This document shows positions 37,108 to 45,642 of a DNA stretch of 64,000 nt, piece by piece. The notes beneath the pieces were generated by a model. That model saw only the letters and a program-made list of their open reading frames with translations. It ran no database searches and had not been told where the DNA came from. The translations under genes and the position numbers were made by a program. How positions within the stretch are numbered: position 1 is the stretch's first letter; each line of letters opens with the position of its first letter. Source of the stretch: an uncultured Chiayiivirga sp. (GTDB lineage: Bacteria; Pseudomonadota; Gammaproteobacteria; Xanthomonadales; Xanthomonadaceae); contig CAKSZJ010000003.1 in NCBI GenBank assembly GCA_934525595.1, positions 1 to 64,000 on the forward strand. The letters run 5' to 3'.

Positions 37108-38220
37108 CTAGCCCGCGCGCCGCGCGCTGTCGGCAGCGGCGGCCCGAAGCACGTCGAGCACCGCGGCTTCGTCCACGTCCGGCACGATCAGGGCCTGGCC
37201 GAGGCCTTGCCACAGGATCAGGCGCAGGCGGCCGGACAGGTTTTTCTTGTCCAGCCGCATCAGTTCCAGCAGGCGCGCCGGGTCGCTGCCTTCGGGCAGC
37301 GCCGTGGGCAGCCGCAGCCGGTCCAGCAGGGCCGCCAGGCGCGCGCTGTCGGCTGCCGCCGCCATGCCGAGGCTGGCGGACAGCCGCGCTGCCAGCACCA
37401 TGCCGATGGCAACCGCCTCGCCGTGCAGGAGGCCGCCGTAGGCGTCGGCGGTTTCCAGCGCGTGGCCGAAGGTGTGTCCGAAGTTGAGCAGCGCGCGTTC
37501 GCCCTGTTCGGTCTCGTCGCGTGCCACGATCGCGGCCTTGTGCCGGCAGCTGCGTTCGATCGCCTCGCCCAGCGCGGCGGGATCGCGTGCCAGCAGGGCC
37601 TCGGCGTGCGCTTCGAGCCAGGCGAGGAAACCGGCGTCGCCGAGTGCGCCGTACTTGACGACCTCGGCCAGTCCCGCGCACAGCTCGCGGTCCGGCAGCG
37701 TCGCCAGGGTGTCGGTGTCGGCGATCACCGCGGTGGGCTGGTGGAAGGCGCCGACCAGATTCTTTCCCTCGGGCAGGTCCACCGCGGTTTTCCCGCCCAC
37801 GGACGAGTCCACCATCGCCAGCAGGGTGGTGGGCAGCTGCACGAAGGCGATGCCGCGCATCCAGCAGGCCGCCACGAAGCCGGAGAGATCGCCGATCACG
37901 CCGCCGCCGAGCGCGATCACGGTGGCGTCGCGACTGGCCTTGAGCGCGGCCAGGTCGGTCAGTGCGCCGGCGAAGCGGAGCAGGGTTTTCTCGCGCTCGC
38001 CGGGCGGCAGCACGCGGGTGAATGTCGATTTTCCCGCCAGCCGCGCCTCCACCCGCGCAAGGTAATGGGGCGCGACGTTTTCGTCGCTGAGCAGCAGGAC
38101 GTGCCGGCCGCGGATCAGTGCGGGCCAGTCGTCGCTGGTGAGAAGGCCCGCGCCGATGCGGATGGGGTAGCGGCGGGCGCCAAGTTCGACGTCGATCCGT
38201 CGCAGGAGAGCAGGGGTCAC
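37108..38220 (-). CDS. aroB: 3-dehydroquinate synthase
   Basis: 370 residues. NAD-binding and catalytic blocks are clear: [74 protein letters not shown], and [31 protein letters not shown] with the zinc-ligand His residues. It converts DAHP to 3-dehydroquinate in the shikimate pathway. Its ATG overlaps the aroK stop by four bases (ATGA), so aroK and aroB are translationally coupled, the common arrangement in gammaproteobacteria. Confidence 0.97.
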   Translation of the reverse strand: MTPALLRRIDVELGARRYPIRIGAGLLTSDDWPALIRGRHVLLLSDENVAPHYLARVEARLAGKSTFTRVLPPGEREKTLLRFAGALTDLAALKASRDATVIALGGGVIGDLSGFVAACWMRGIAFVQLPTTLLAMVDSSVGGKTAVDLPEGKNLVGAFHQPTAVIADTDTLATLPDRELCAGLAEVVKYGALGDAGFLAWLEAHAEALLARDPAALGEAIERSCRHKAAIVARDETEQGERALLNFGHTFGHALETADAYGGLLHGEAVAIGMVLAARLSASLGMAAAADSARLAALLDRLRLPTALPEGSDPARLLELMRLDKKNLSGRLRLILWQGLGQALIVPDVDEAAVLDVLRAAAADSARRAG

Positions 38221-38774
38221 GGATGGGTTTCCTGGGCGGGGAGGGCGGTGGCCTGCCAGCGTTCGCGCAGCAGGTCTGCGAGGCGTTCGACCGCCTGCCG
38301 GACGCTGCCGCTGCCGGTCTCGTAACGCAGGTCGGCCACCTCGGCGTACAGCGGTGCGCGCTCCTCGCCGAGGCGACGCAGCACGTCGCGTCGATCCGGA
38401 CGCTGCAGCAGCGGGCGCGAGCGGTCACTGGAGAGGCGCCGCAGCTGGCTTTCCGGATCCACGTCCAGATGCACCACGAAGCCGTGGCGGGATAGCAGGC
38501 GGCGATTGTCGGCACGCAGCACCGCGCCGCCGCCGGTCGCGATCACCGCAGGGCCGGCCCGACACAGGCGGGCCAGCACCTCGTGCTCGCGCTCGCGAAA
38601 GCCGGCCTCGCCTTCCAGTTCGAAGATCAGTGAAATTGCGGCGCCGGTGCTGCATTCGATCTCGCGGTCGGCATCCACGAAGGGCAGGCCGAGCCGATTC
38701 GCCAGGCGCCGGCCGATCGAGGACTTGCCCGAGCCCATCGGACCCACGAGGATCAGGTTTGGAGCAGATTTCAT
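38217..38774 (-). CDS. aroK: Shikimate kinase
   Basis: 185 residues. Walker [25 protein letters not shown] (shikimate binding Asp), [18 protein letters not shown] and the [11 protein letters not shown] identify shikimate kinase. It phosphorylates shikimate at C3. The ATG at 38774 is the family start; an in-frame ATG at 38801 would add nine residues. No ribosome binding site precedes 38774, but an extended -10 ends 8 nt upstream, pointing to a leaderless or nearly leaderless mRNA. It heads the aroK-aroB-hemE-glnS run and is divergent from the exosortase gene, 64 bp away. Confidence 0.95.
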   Translation of the reverse strand: MKSAPNLILVGPMGSGKSSIGRRLANRLGLPFVDADREIECSTGAAISLIFELEGEAGFREREHEVLARLCRAGPAVIATGGGAVLRADNRRLLSRHGFVVHLDVDPESQLRRLSSDRSRPLLQRPDRRDVLRRLGEERAPLYAEVADLRYETGSGSVRQAVERLADLLRERWQATALPAQETHP

Positions 38775-38781
38775 GCCGCGG

Positions 38782-38790
38782 ATGCTAGCA
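38782..38790 (-). promoter_or_regulatory. Extended -10 next to the aroK start codon
   Basis: TGCTAGCAT on the minus strand is an extended -10 (TGN then TAGCAT, last base 38782). The predicted +1 is about 38775, one base before the aroK ATG at 38774. No convincing -35 is present, as allowed for extended -10 promoters. Note that the hexamer is part of a small palindrome (ATGCTAGCAT), which lowers certainty. Confidence 0.4.
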
Positions 38791-38838
38791 TTACGCGGCA
38801 TATTCCCTTTGGGAAGTCCGGTCGTAAAGGATACAAGG

Positions 38839-39369
38839 ATGATTCGATTCTTCACCGTCTTCGTCGTGCTCCTGGTCACGCTGTTCTCGCTGCGGATCAC
38901 CACGGTCGGGCACGATTACGTGACCGAGCCCTTCACCGGCCTGCTGGCATCGATCAGCGCGTTCCTGATCAAGCTCTGGGACAAGGACGTGATTTCCTAT
39001 GGCGTGATCATCCAGAACCAGGTCAACGGCTTCGCAGTGGGCATCGCGCCCGGCTGCGACGGCATCGAGGCGGTCATCATCCTGATTTCGGCGATCGTGG
39101 CCTTCCCCTCGCCCTGGAAGCACAAGCTGGCCGGCATCCTGATCGGCTTCGTCGCGATCCAGTCGCTCAACCTGGTCCGGATCATCAGCCTTTTCTACAT
39201 GGGCCAGTGGAATCAGACCTGGTTCGACTGGTTCCATCTCTACCTCTGGCAGGCCCTGATCGTGCTCGATGCGCTGGCCGTCTGGCTGATCTGGCTGCGC
39301 TACCTGCCGCGCCGCAGGCGTCCCGGGCGTACGCCTCCCCCGGATGCGGGCCTGCCGGCGACGGCGTGA
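38839..39369 (+). CDS. xrtH: Exosortase H-like membrane cysteine transpeptidase
   Basis: 176 residues with four to five membrane helices. The exosortase/archaeosortase triad is in place: Cys73 in GIAPGCDGIEAVI, Arg114 in SLNLVRIISLFY and His133 in WFDWFHLYLWQ. The short length and the GCDGIEA box fit exosortase H, whose substrates end in IPTLxxWG-CTERM tails; these enzymes cleave the tail and anchor or release exported proteins. AAGG precedes the ATG by a few bases. No gene in this window encodes a protein with such a tail, so substrates must lie elsewhere. It is followed 39 bp later by a response regulator. Confidence 0.85.
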   Translation: MIRFFTVFVVLLVTLFSLRITTVGHDYVTEPFTGLLASISAFLIKLWDKDVISYGVIIQNQVNGFAVGIAPGCDGIEAVIILISAIVAFPSPWKHKLAGILIGFVAIQSLNLVRIISLFYMGQWNQTWFDWFHLYLWQALIVLDALAVWLIWLRYLPRRRRPGRTPPPDAGLPATA

Positions 39370-39408
39370 GTGAACCACGTGTCGGCAGCCCTATCCCGCG
39401 GAACGCAC

Positions 39409-40101
39409 ATGGCCGATAGCAGACTCATAGGATTGCTCGAAGACGACGAGGATCAGAGCCGCCTACTGGAGGCCTGGCTGACGCAGGCAGGCTATACCGT
39501 GCGCTGCTATTCCAGCGCGGCCGAGTTCCGCCGCCGCCAGGGGGCGGCCTCGATCGACCTGCTGATCCTGGACTGGAACCTGCCCGAGGAGAGCGGTCTG
39601 TCGGTGCTGCGCGCGCTGCGCGATGCGGGCTCCTTCCTGCCGGTGCTGTTCCTGACCGCGCGCAACGCCGAGGCGGATATCGTCGCGGGCCTGCGCGAGG
39701 GCGCGGACGACTACGTGGTCAAGCCCGCCAAGCAGGGCGAGCTGCTCGCCCGCGTGGAGGTGCTGCTGCGCCGCACCCACCTGCAGATGGAAGCCGGTGC
39801 GGACGAAGACGCCGAACCCTACCGGATCGACGTGGCGCGCCGTCGTGTGGAAGTGGCAGGCGAGGAGATCGCGCTCACCGATCGCGAGTTCGACCTCGTG
39901 CTGTTCCTGTTCCGGCGTCGCGGCCGCGTGGTCAGCCGCGAGACGCTGCTGGAAAACATCTGGAACATCCGCGGCGACGTGGCCACGCGCACCGTCGATA
40001 CCCACGTCAGCCGCCTGCGCAAGAAGCTCCGGCTGTCCGGCGAGCACGGCTGGAGGCTCAACGCCGTGTACCAGCACGGCTATCGCCTGGAGCGCACCTG
40101 A
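39409..40101 (+). CDS. OmpR/PhoB-family response regulator
   Basis: 230 residues. Receiver domain: acidic pocket LLEDDEDQSR, phospho-acceptor Asp in LLILDWNLPEESGLSVLRALR, Thr in LFLTARNAEADI and Lys in DDYVVKPAKQGEL. The C-terminal winged helix (ALTDREFDLVLFLFRRRGRVVSRETLLENIW...TVDTHVSRLRKKL) is the OmpR type. I start at the ATG at 39409; a GTG at 39370, right after the exosortase stop, would add 13 residues. No histidine kinase is adjacent, so it is an orphan in this window. It may be co-transcribed with the exosortase gene and pdxH (2-bp gap). Confidence 0.9.
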   Translation: MADSRLIGLLEDDEDQSRLLEAWLTQAGYTVRCYSSAAEFRRRQGAASIDLLILDWNLPEESGLSVLRALRDAGSFLPVLFLTARNAEADIVAGLREGADDYVVKPAKQGELLARVEVLLRRTHLQMEAGADEDAEPYRIDVARRRVEVAGEEIALTDREFDLVLFLFRRRGRVVSRETLLENIWNIRGDVATRTVDTHVSRLRKKLRLSGEHGWRLNAVYQHGYRLERT

Positions 40102-40103
40102 CG

Positions 40104-40700
40104 GTGGCTGCGGTACTGCCCGACGAGGTGCTCGATACCTTCGGCCGGCTGCTCGAAGGCGCGCGTGCCGCCGGCGATCCCGAGCCGACCGCAATGACCT
40201 TGGCGACCAAGGATCCGGACGGACGGCTGTCGGCGCGCACCGTCCTGCTCAAGGCCTTCGATGCGCGCGGCTTCGTTTTCTACACCAACACCCTCAGCCG
40301 CAAGGGCCGCGCGCTGGCGGCGCATCCGCACGCTGCGCTGCTGTTCCACTGGAAGACCCTGCGCGACGGGGTGCAGGTGCGCATCGAAGGGGCGGTGGAG
40401 CCGGTGGAGGCCGCCGAAGCCGATGCCTACTTTGCCAGCCGCCCGCGCGAAAGCCAGATCGGGGCCTGGGCCTCGATCCAGTCCGAGCCGCTGGCCGACC
40501 GGGAAACCTTCCAGGCGCGCTACACCGAAGTCGAGGCCCGCCATGCGGGGCAGGCCGTGCCGCGGCCGCCGCACTGGTCCGGCTACCGCGTGGTGCCGGA
40601 GGCCGTCGAGTTCTGGTACGGCGCGCGGTTCAGGCTGCACGATCGCCACGCCTATCGCCGCGTCGACGGCGTCTGGACGCGCGGGCTGCTGTATCCCTGA
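40104..40700 (+). CDS. pdxH: Pyridoxamine/pyridoxine 5'-phosphate oxidase
   Basis: 198 residues with a GTG start 2 nt after the response regulator stop. FMN-binding split-barrel blocks are typical: TAMTLATKDPDGRLSARTVLLKAFDARGFVFYTN, RALAAHPHAALLFHWKTLRDGVQVRIEGAVEPV, YFASRPRESQIGAWAS and the C-terminal WSGYRVVPEAVEFWYGARFRLHDRHAYRR. It oxidises PNP/PMP to pyridoxal phosphate. pdxA, another gene of the same cofactor, lies at 50796-51800 in this window but in a different operon. Confidence 0.95.
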   Translation: MAAVLPDEVLDTFGRLLEGARAAGDPEPTAMTLATKDPDGRLSARTVLLKAFDARGFVFYTNTLSRKGRALAAHPHAALLFHWKTLRDGVQVRIEGAVEPVEAAEADAYFASRPRESQIGAWASIQSEPLADRETFQARYTEVEARHAGQAVPRPPHWSGYRVVPEAVEFWYGARFRLHDRHAYRRVDGVWTRGLLYP

Positions 40701-40706
40701 GCCGGC

Positions 40707-41993
40707 CTATTTGCGCGAGAACAGCCGCGACAGCGGGTTGCGCTCATCCTTCTTCGCGTAGCCCTGCAGGCTTTGCCTCGGGACGTAGTCGAGCCGCCCG
40801 ATGGCGTGGTAGGCGTTGACCACGTCGAACACTTCCTCCATCTGCGCGCCGCTTACGCGCGCGAGCACGTGCAGGTGCATCGGGGTCGCCATCAGCGCGA
40901 CGATGCGGCCGTGGGCGCGCAGATCCGGCGCGCTGTCCAGGGCATGGCTGACGCTGTAGCTGCCGCCCGGGTCCAGGCTGGCATCGAGGCGACCGCGCGA
41001 GGTGGTCAGCGCCACCAGCCAGCGCAGTTCGTCGAAGGACCCGGCACGCTGGTTTTCACGCGCCTGCTGCAGTTCCGAGCCGACGCTGCGCGCGCTCTGG
41101 ACGCGATCGCTGCCGGCCTCGACGTAGGGCTGCAGCTCGTGGAGGCCGGCACGGCTGTAGTAACGGCGCAGCTTGGGATCCAGGATCAGGTCCGCGAGGC
41201 CCTCGCCGCTGAGGCGGGTGGGGCTGAGGATCGCGCCCTCGGCCAGAAGCGCGGGAAGCACGGGGCGGCCCTGGTCCAGACCGGCGGTGCTCGCCTGCGC
41301 CGGCGGGAGATGGGAGTGGTCACCCAGCGAGATGGGCTCCACCTGCATCGGGGTAACGCCCAGCAGACTGGCATCGTGGGTCCCTGTCTCGTTGTGCCGC
41401 ATCGCGCTGCGCGCGGTGGCCGAATGCCGATGTGGTTCGATGCGGGTGTCGCTGGTGATCAGCGGTGCCGAAGGCAGGGGTTCCTCCAGCGGGTCGCCGT
41501 GCACCAGAAGCTCGAAGGCGTCCACCGTGGAGGCGGGCGTGGCATCGTCCGCCACCTCGCCGTGGGCGTGCTCGGGTCGGTCCCAGGTGGCCGCGCGGCG
41601 GCCATCGGGAATCAGATCGCCCAGTTCGGCGTTGTAGAAGTCCGAGTCGGCTCCGGTGACGACCGGGATGTTGTCACGCAGTTTGCCGGCGGCGTTGAGG
41701 ACGGCAACGAGCTGGCCGAGCTTGATCGGGCGTCGCAGCACCATCCCGTGCATCACCACGGCGTCGGCGTCACACAGGATCGCGAACGCGATGCCTGCGG
41801 CCTGATAGCGTGCCTGCAGGGTGCGCGAGGCGACGTCGTCGGAAGGCTCCAAAATGACCAGATCGGCCTCTTCGCCGTCCTGCAGCGCCCAGGCGTGCTC
41901 CAGGCGCATGCCGGCCATGCGCAGCAGCAGTCGGACGTGTGCCGCGCTTTCTTCGGAGGCGCCAACGATGGACAGGGTGCGAGGCGCTCGCAT
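40707..41993 (-). CDS. Uncharacterised protein with a pseudo-receiver-like N-terminus
   Basis: 428 residues, unknown family. The first 100 residues (TLSIVGASEESAAHVRLLLRMAGMRLEHAWALQDGEEADLVILEP..., ending VVMHGMVLRRPIKLGQLVAVLNAAG) have the alternating strand-helix pattern and terminal 'RRPIKLGQL' helix of a receiver domain, but no conserved acidic pocket or phospho-acceptor Asp in context. A disordered, polar middle follows, then a C-terminal globular region (about 270-415: LRRYYSRAGLHELQPYVEAG, GSFDELRWLVALTTSRGRLDASLDPGGSYSV, MHLHVLARVSGAQMEEVFDVVNAY). No signal or membrane segment. ATG at 41993 chosen over upstream starts. Convergent with pdxH, 6 bp apart. Confidence 0.75.
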   Translation of the reverse strand: MRAPRTLSIVGASEESAAHVRLLLRMAGMRLEHAWALQDGEEADLVILEPSDDVASRTLQARYQAAGIAFAILCDADAVVMHGMVLRRPIKLGQLVAVLNAAGKLRDNIPVVTGADSDFYNAELGDLIPDGRRAATWDRPEHAHGEVADDATPASTVDAFELLVHGDPLEEPLPSAPLITSDTRIEPHRHSATARSAMRHNETGTHDASLLGVTPMQVEPISLGDHSHLPPAQASTAGLDQGRPVLPALLAEGAILSPTRLSGEGLADLILDPKLRRYYSRAGLHELQPYVEAGSDRVQSARSVGSELQQARENQRAGSFDELRWLVALTTSRGRLDASLDPGGSYSVSHALDSAPDLRAHGRIVALMATPMHLHVLARVSGAQMEEVFDVVNAYHAIGRLDYVPRQSLQGYAKKDERNPLSRLFSRK

Positions 41994-42177
41994 CGTCGAT
42001 TCCCGGATTCCGCCCTTGAGGGCTGCAAGCATAAGCCAGATTGGCGGATTTTTGCCCCATCGGTCGGAATCCCGCGCGATTCCCCGCAGGCGCGGCACGG
42101 ATGGCGCGGGCCGCGGATGGGCGCGTGCTGCTACGATTCCGCGCCATCGTCACAGCATTGCAAGGGGAGTCGGATTC

Positions 42178-43086
42178 ATGGCCAAAGTGCGCAAGAGGGT
42201 GCCGGGCAAGGGCGCGGGCGCGGGAGTCCCAGGCGCGCAGAGGTCGCGGCTGGCACCGGACCGCTGGCTCCTGGGTCTGGCGGGCGCGGGCGTGCTGCTG
42301 ACCGCCTACCTGCTGTTCGTGCACCTGTCGGGCGGCGGCGCGCTGTTCTGCAGCGAGGGTGCGGCCTGCGACATCGTGCAGGAAAGCCGCTGGTCGAACC
42401 TGTTCGGCCTGCCGATCACGCTCTGGGGCCTGGGCCTGTATGTGCTGATCGCGATCGTCGCGGTGACCGGACGCACCGCCGCGATGCGCTGGCGTCGCGC
42501 CGCGACGCTGTCCCTGCTGGGCGTCGCGGTCAGCCTCTATCTCACGGTTGTCGGCTGGGTTGCGCTGGAAGCGTTCTGCGGCTGGTGCCTGGCCTCGTTC
42601 GCGCTGGTGACCGCGATCTTCGCGTACTGCATCGCGCGCCGGCCGCCGCAGACGCCCGCCGCGGGCTGGCCGCGCTGGCTCGGAACCCATGCCATCGTGC
42701 TGCTGCCGATGCTCGCGCTGATCGGCGCGGCGCAGGCGGGCTGGCTGTCGCCGCCGGTCGATCCGCGGCTGGAGGCGCTGGCGGTGCATCTGAAGGACAG
42801 CGGCGCGAAATATTACGGGGCCTTCTGGTGCCCCAACTGCCAGAAGCAGCGCCGTCTGTTCGGTCGCGCCGCCGACGCGCTGCCCTATGTCGAGTGCAGT
42901 CCCAACGGTCGCACCGGCGCGATTGCCTTCGAGTGCGCCAGCCAGGGCATCGACAGCTATCCGACCTGGGTGATCCGCGGGCAGCGCCACCAGGGCATGC
43001 TCACCCCGGAAGAGCTCGCGCGCCTGTCGCGCCACAACAAGTGGAATGCGCCGGCCGGGCAGGGCGACAGGAAGGGCGCGCCGTGA
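42178..43086 (+). CDS. Vitamin K epoxide reductase (VKOR) domain fused to thioredoxin-like domain
   Basis: 302 residues. A basic N-terminus precedes a four- to five-helix VKOR domain with loop Cys58 and Cys64 (LFCSEGAACDIVQ) and the active-site pair Cys134/Cys137 (EAFCGWCLAS). A periplasmic thioredoxin-like domain follows with CPNC at 218-221 (GAFWCPNCQKQRRLFG) and the cis-Pro in SYPTWVI. Such fusions reoxidise or act as disulphide-forming systems in place of or beside DsbB/DsbA, passing electrons to quinone. A strong AAGGGGAG precedes the ATG. Likely relevant to Cys-rich exported proteins encoded nearby. Confidence 0.9.
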   Translation: MAKVRKRVPGKGAGAGVPGAQRSRLAPDRWLLGLAGAGVLLTAYLLFVHLSGGGALFCSEGAACDIVQESRWSNLFGLPITLWGLGLYVLIAIVAVTGRTAAMRWRRAATLSLLGVAVSLYLTVVGWVALEAFCGWCLASFALVTAIFAYCIARRPPQTPAAGWPRWLGTHAIVLLPMLALIGAAQAGWLSPPVDPRLEALAVHLKDSGAKYYGAFWCPNCQKQRRLFGRAADALPYVECSPNGRTGAIAFECASQGIDSYPTWVIRGQRHQGMLTPEELARLSRHNKWNAPAGQGDRKGAP

Positions 43087-43143
43087 TCGGGATCGATCAG
43101 GTCGCGCGCGTGCCGCCAGCGCGCGGGCTCGGGGCCCTGCGGC

Positions 43144-43527
43144 ATGGCTGACAGCGAGCGCCGGCTGGTACGCGGCCCGACCCAGGTGTGGCGTGCGCTG
43201 CAGTGGTCGCTGCAGGGCCTGGCGGCGTGCTGGCGACTCGAGTCCTCGTTCCGGCTGGAGTGCCTGCTGGCCCTGGTGCTGGCACCGCTGGGACTGTGGC
43301 TGGGGCAGACGCCGGTGGAGCGCGTGCTGCTGGTCGCAAGCCTCCTTGCCGTGATTGCGATGGAAGTGATGAATTCGGCGCTGGAGTCGGTGGCCGATCG
43401 CTTCGGTACCGAGCGCAACGATCTGATCGGGCGCGCCAAGGACATGGGTTCGGCGGCGGTGTTCGTGCTGATGATGAACGTGCTGCTGGTCTGGGGGCTC
43501 CTGCTCCTGCCGCGGCTTTGGGCCTGA
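43144..43527 (+). CDS. dgkA: Diacylglycerol kinase
   Basis: 127 residues, three membrane helices, prokaryotic DgkA type. ESSFRLECLLALVLAPLG, then IAMEVMNSALESVADRFGTERNDLIGRAKDMGSAAVFVLMM contains the catalytic Glu (in ESVADR) and the conserved E-x-x-x-N-S-A-x-E and D-x-G-S-A-A-V patterns. It phosphorylates diacylglycerol produced by envelope glycan and lipid A modification reactions, such as phosphoethanolamine transfer by the EptA-like protein encoded at 60950-62617. Lies between the VKOR gene (57 bp) and rlmI-like gene (35 bp). Confidence 0.95.
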   Translation: MADSERRLVRGPTQVWRALQWSLQGLAACWRLESSFRLECLLALVLAPLGLWLGQTPVERVLLVASLLAVIAMEVMNSALESVADRFGTERNDLIGRAKDMGSAAVFVLMMNVLLVWGLLLLPRLWA

Positions 43528-43562
43528 CGAGGCATCCCGCACCACTTTTACAGGAAATTCCG

Positions 43563-44768
43563 ATGTCCGATTCGACCCTGCCTGCACTGCTGCTCAAGCG
43601 CGGCGAAGACCGCCGCCTGCGCGCCGGCCACCTGTGGGTGTTCAGCAACGAGATCGACGTGGCGAAAACCCCGCTGACCGGATTTGCCGCAGGCGATGCG
43701 GTGCGGATCCTCGATGCCGGCGGCAGGCCGCTGGGCACCGGCTACGTCAATCCCTCCACCCTGATCGCCGCGCGCCTGGTCGATCGCGGCGGGCACGCGC
43801 TGGATGCATCGCTCCTCGTGCATCGCCTCAACGTGGCGCTGTCGCTGCGCGCGCGGCGCTACCCGGGCGCCCCGTTCTACCGGCTGGCGTTCGGTGAGTC
43901 CGATGGCCTGCCGGGCCTGGTGCTGGATCGCTTCGGTGATGTCATCGTCGGGCAGACCACCACGGCGGGCATGGAGCGGCTCAAGCCGCAGGTCGAGGAT
44001 GCGGTGCGCAAGGTGCTCGATCCGTCCGCGATGATCTGGAAGAACGATGCCGGCGCGCGTGCGCTGGAGGCCCTGCCGAGCGAAGTGGGCGTCGCATTCG
44101 GCACGGTCGATGGCCCGCTGCGGGTGGAGGAAGGCGGGCTCGTCTTCGAGCTGGACGCGCTGGGCGGGCAGAAGACCGGCTGGTTCTACGACCAGCGCGC
44201 CAATCGTGACCAGCTTGCGCCCTGGGTGGGTGGTGGCGCGAAGGTGCTGGATCTCTTCAGCTATGTCGGTGCCTGGGGCCTGCGCGCGGCGGCCTTCGGT
44301 GCCGGGGAAGTGACCTGCGTGGACGGCTCGCAGCCGGCGGTGGATGCGGTGCGGCGGCACGCTGCGCTCAACGGATTTTCCGAGCGCGTGGATGCCGTCT
44401 GCGCCGATGCCTTCGAGTTCCTGAAGGACGCGCGCGCCGAGCGCCGCCGCTGGGACGTGGTGGTCGTCGATCCGCCGGCATTCATCAAGAAACGCAAGGA
44501 CTTGCGCGAGGGCACGCTCGCCTACCGCCGCATCAACGAGATGGCGATGCAGGTGCTGGAGCGCGACGGCCTGCTGGTGAGCTGTTCGTGCAGCCACCAC
44601 ATGAGCCGCGACGCGCTGCTGCGCGAGATCAACGCCGGAGCGCGGCATCTGGATCGGCAGGTGCAGGTGCTGCAGGTGCTGCAGCAGGGGCCGGACCATC
44701 CGGTGCAGGCCGCGATTCCCGAAACCGAGTACCTCAAGGGCTACATCTGCCGCGTACTGCCGAGCTGA
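43563..44768 (+). CDS. rlmI: Class I rRNA large-subunit methyltransferase (RlmI family)
   Basis: 401 residues. An N-terminal PUA domain (LLKRGEDRRLRAGHLWVFSNEIDVAKTPLTGFAAGDAVRIL), a central EEHEE domain and a C-terminal Rossmann methyltransferase with VLDLFSYVGAWGLRAAAFGA (SAM site) and VVVDPPAFIKKRKDL (catalytic motif IV). CSCSHHM follows as motif VI with Cys. RlmI methylates C1962 of 23S rRNA to m5C; related YccW paralogues are similar, so the exact target is inferred. AGGA precedes the ATG at 43563. lgt follows 6 bp later. Confidence 0.9.
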   Translation: MSDSTLPALLLKRGEDRRLRAGHLWVFSNEIDVAKTPLTGFAAGDAVRILDAGGRPLGTGYVNPSTLIAARLVDRGGHALDASLLVHRLNVALSLRARRYPGAPFYRLAFGESDGLPGLVLDRFGDVIVGQTTTAGMERLKPQVEDAVRKVLDPSAMIWKNDAGARALEALPSEVGVAFGTVDGPLRVEEGGLVFELDALGGQKTGWFYDQRANRDQLAPWVGGGAKVLDLFSYVGAWGLRAAAFGAGEVTCVDGSQPAVDAVRRHAALNGFSERVDAVCADAFEFLKDARAERRRWDVVVVDPPAFIKKRKDLREGTLAYRRINEMAMQVLERDGLLVSCSCSHHMSRDALLREINAGARHLDRQVQVLQVLQQGPDHPVQAAIPETEYLKGYICRVLPS

Positions 44769-44774
44769 TTGGAC

Positions 44775-45641
44775 ATGAGCATCCTCAACGACATCGATCC
44801 GGTGGCCATCCAGCTGGGGCCGGTGGCCGTGCACTGGTATGGACTCATGTACCTGCTCGGCTTCGGGCTGGCCTGGTGGCTCGGGCTGCGGCGGGTGCGC
44901 GCCGGACGGCTGCCGGTCAGCGAACAGGCGTATGCGGACCTGATCTTCTACGCCATGCTGGGCGTGCTGCTGGGTGGGCGCATCGGCTATCTCTTGTTCT
45001 ACGGCACCGCGCAGATCGCGGCCGATCCGATGTATGCCTTCCGCGTCTGGGAAGGCGGCATGAGCTTCCACGGCGGCCTGCTCGGCGTGCTGGCGGCGGT
45101 GTGGTGGTGGTCGCGCAAGCAGAAGCTGCATTTTTTCGACAGCGTGGATTTCATCGCGCCACTGGTGCCGCCGGGGCTGGGCTTCGGGCGGCTCGGCAAC
45201 TTCATCGGCGGTGAGCTTTGGGGGCACCTGACGAGCCAGCCCTGGGGCGTGGTGTTCCGCAGCGCGCTGCCGCCCGGCCTGGCCGCCGCGCCCGCCGACA
45301 CGCTGCGCGCCATGCACGAATCCGGCGCGCTGGATCGCTATGCGCGCCATCCCTCGCAGCTTTATCAGGCGTTCCTGGAGGGGCTGGTGCTGTTCGTGGT
45401 GCTGTGGTGGTTCTCCAGCCGGCCGCGACCGCGCTACGCGGTGTCGGGCATGTTCGCGCTGCTCTACGGCGTGTTCCGCTTCGCGGTGGAATTCGTGCGC
45501 GAGCCCGATGCGCACCTGGGCTACCTGGCCTTCGGCTGGCTGACCATGGGGCAGGTGCTTTCCCTGCCGCTGGTCCTGCTCGGGCTGTGGCTGCTGTGGC
45601 GCGCGCGCCGCGCGCCGACGCTTGCCCCCGGAGCCACCTGA
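44775..45641 (+). CDS. lgt: Prolipoprotein diacylglyceryl transferase
   Basis: 288 residues, seven membrane helices. [34 protein letters not shown] (conserved R), [17 protein letters not shown] (Lgt signature H), [11 protein letters not shown] and the [13 protein letters not shown] block identify Lgt. It transfers diacylglyceryl from phosphatidylglycerol to the lipobox Cys of lipoproteins. The ATG at 44775 is preceded by an in-frame TTG at 44769 that I do not use. It is followed by thyA after one base: the lgt-thyA-folA order is common in gammaproteobacteria. Confidence 0.96.
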   Translation: MSILNDIDPVAIQLGPVAVHWYGLMYLLGFGLAWWLGLRRVRAGRLPVSEQAYADLIFYAMLGVLLGGRIGYLLFYGTAQIAADPMYAFRVWEGGMSFHGGLLGVLAAVWWWSRKQKLHFFDSVDFIAPLVPPGLGFGRLGNFIGGELWGHLTSQPWGVVFRSALPPGLAAAPADTLRAMHESGALDRYARHPSQLYQAFLEGLVLFVVLWWFSSRPRPRYAVSGMFALLYGVFRFAVEFVREPDAHLGYLAFGWLTMGQVLSLPLVLLGLWLLWRARRAPTLAPGAT

Positions 45642-45642
45642 G

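Noticed and set aside
35713-38325. An 870-codon open frame on the plus strand
   Set aside because: It covers hemE, the WGR-like gene and aroB in antisense and shows no family similarity.
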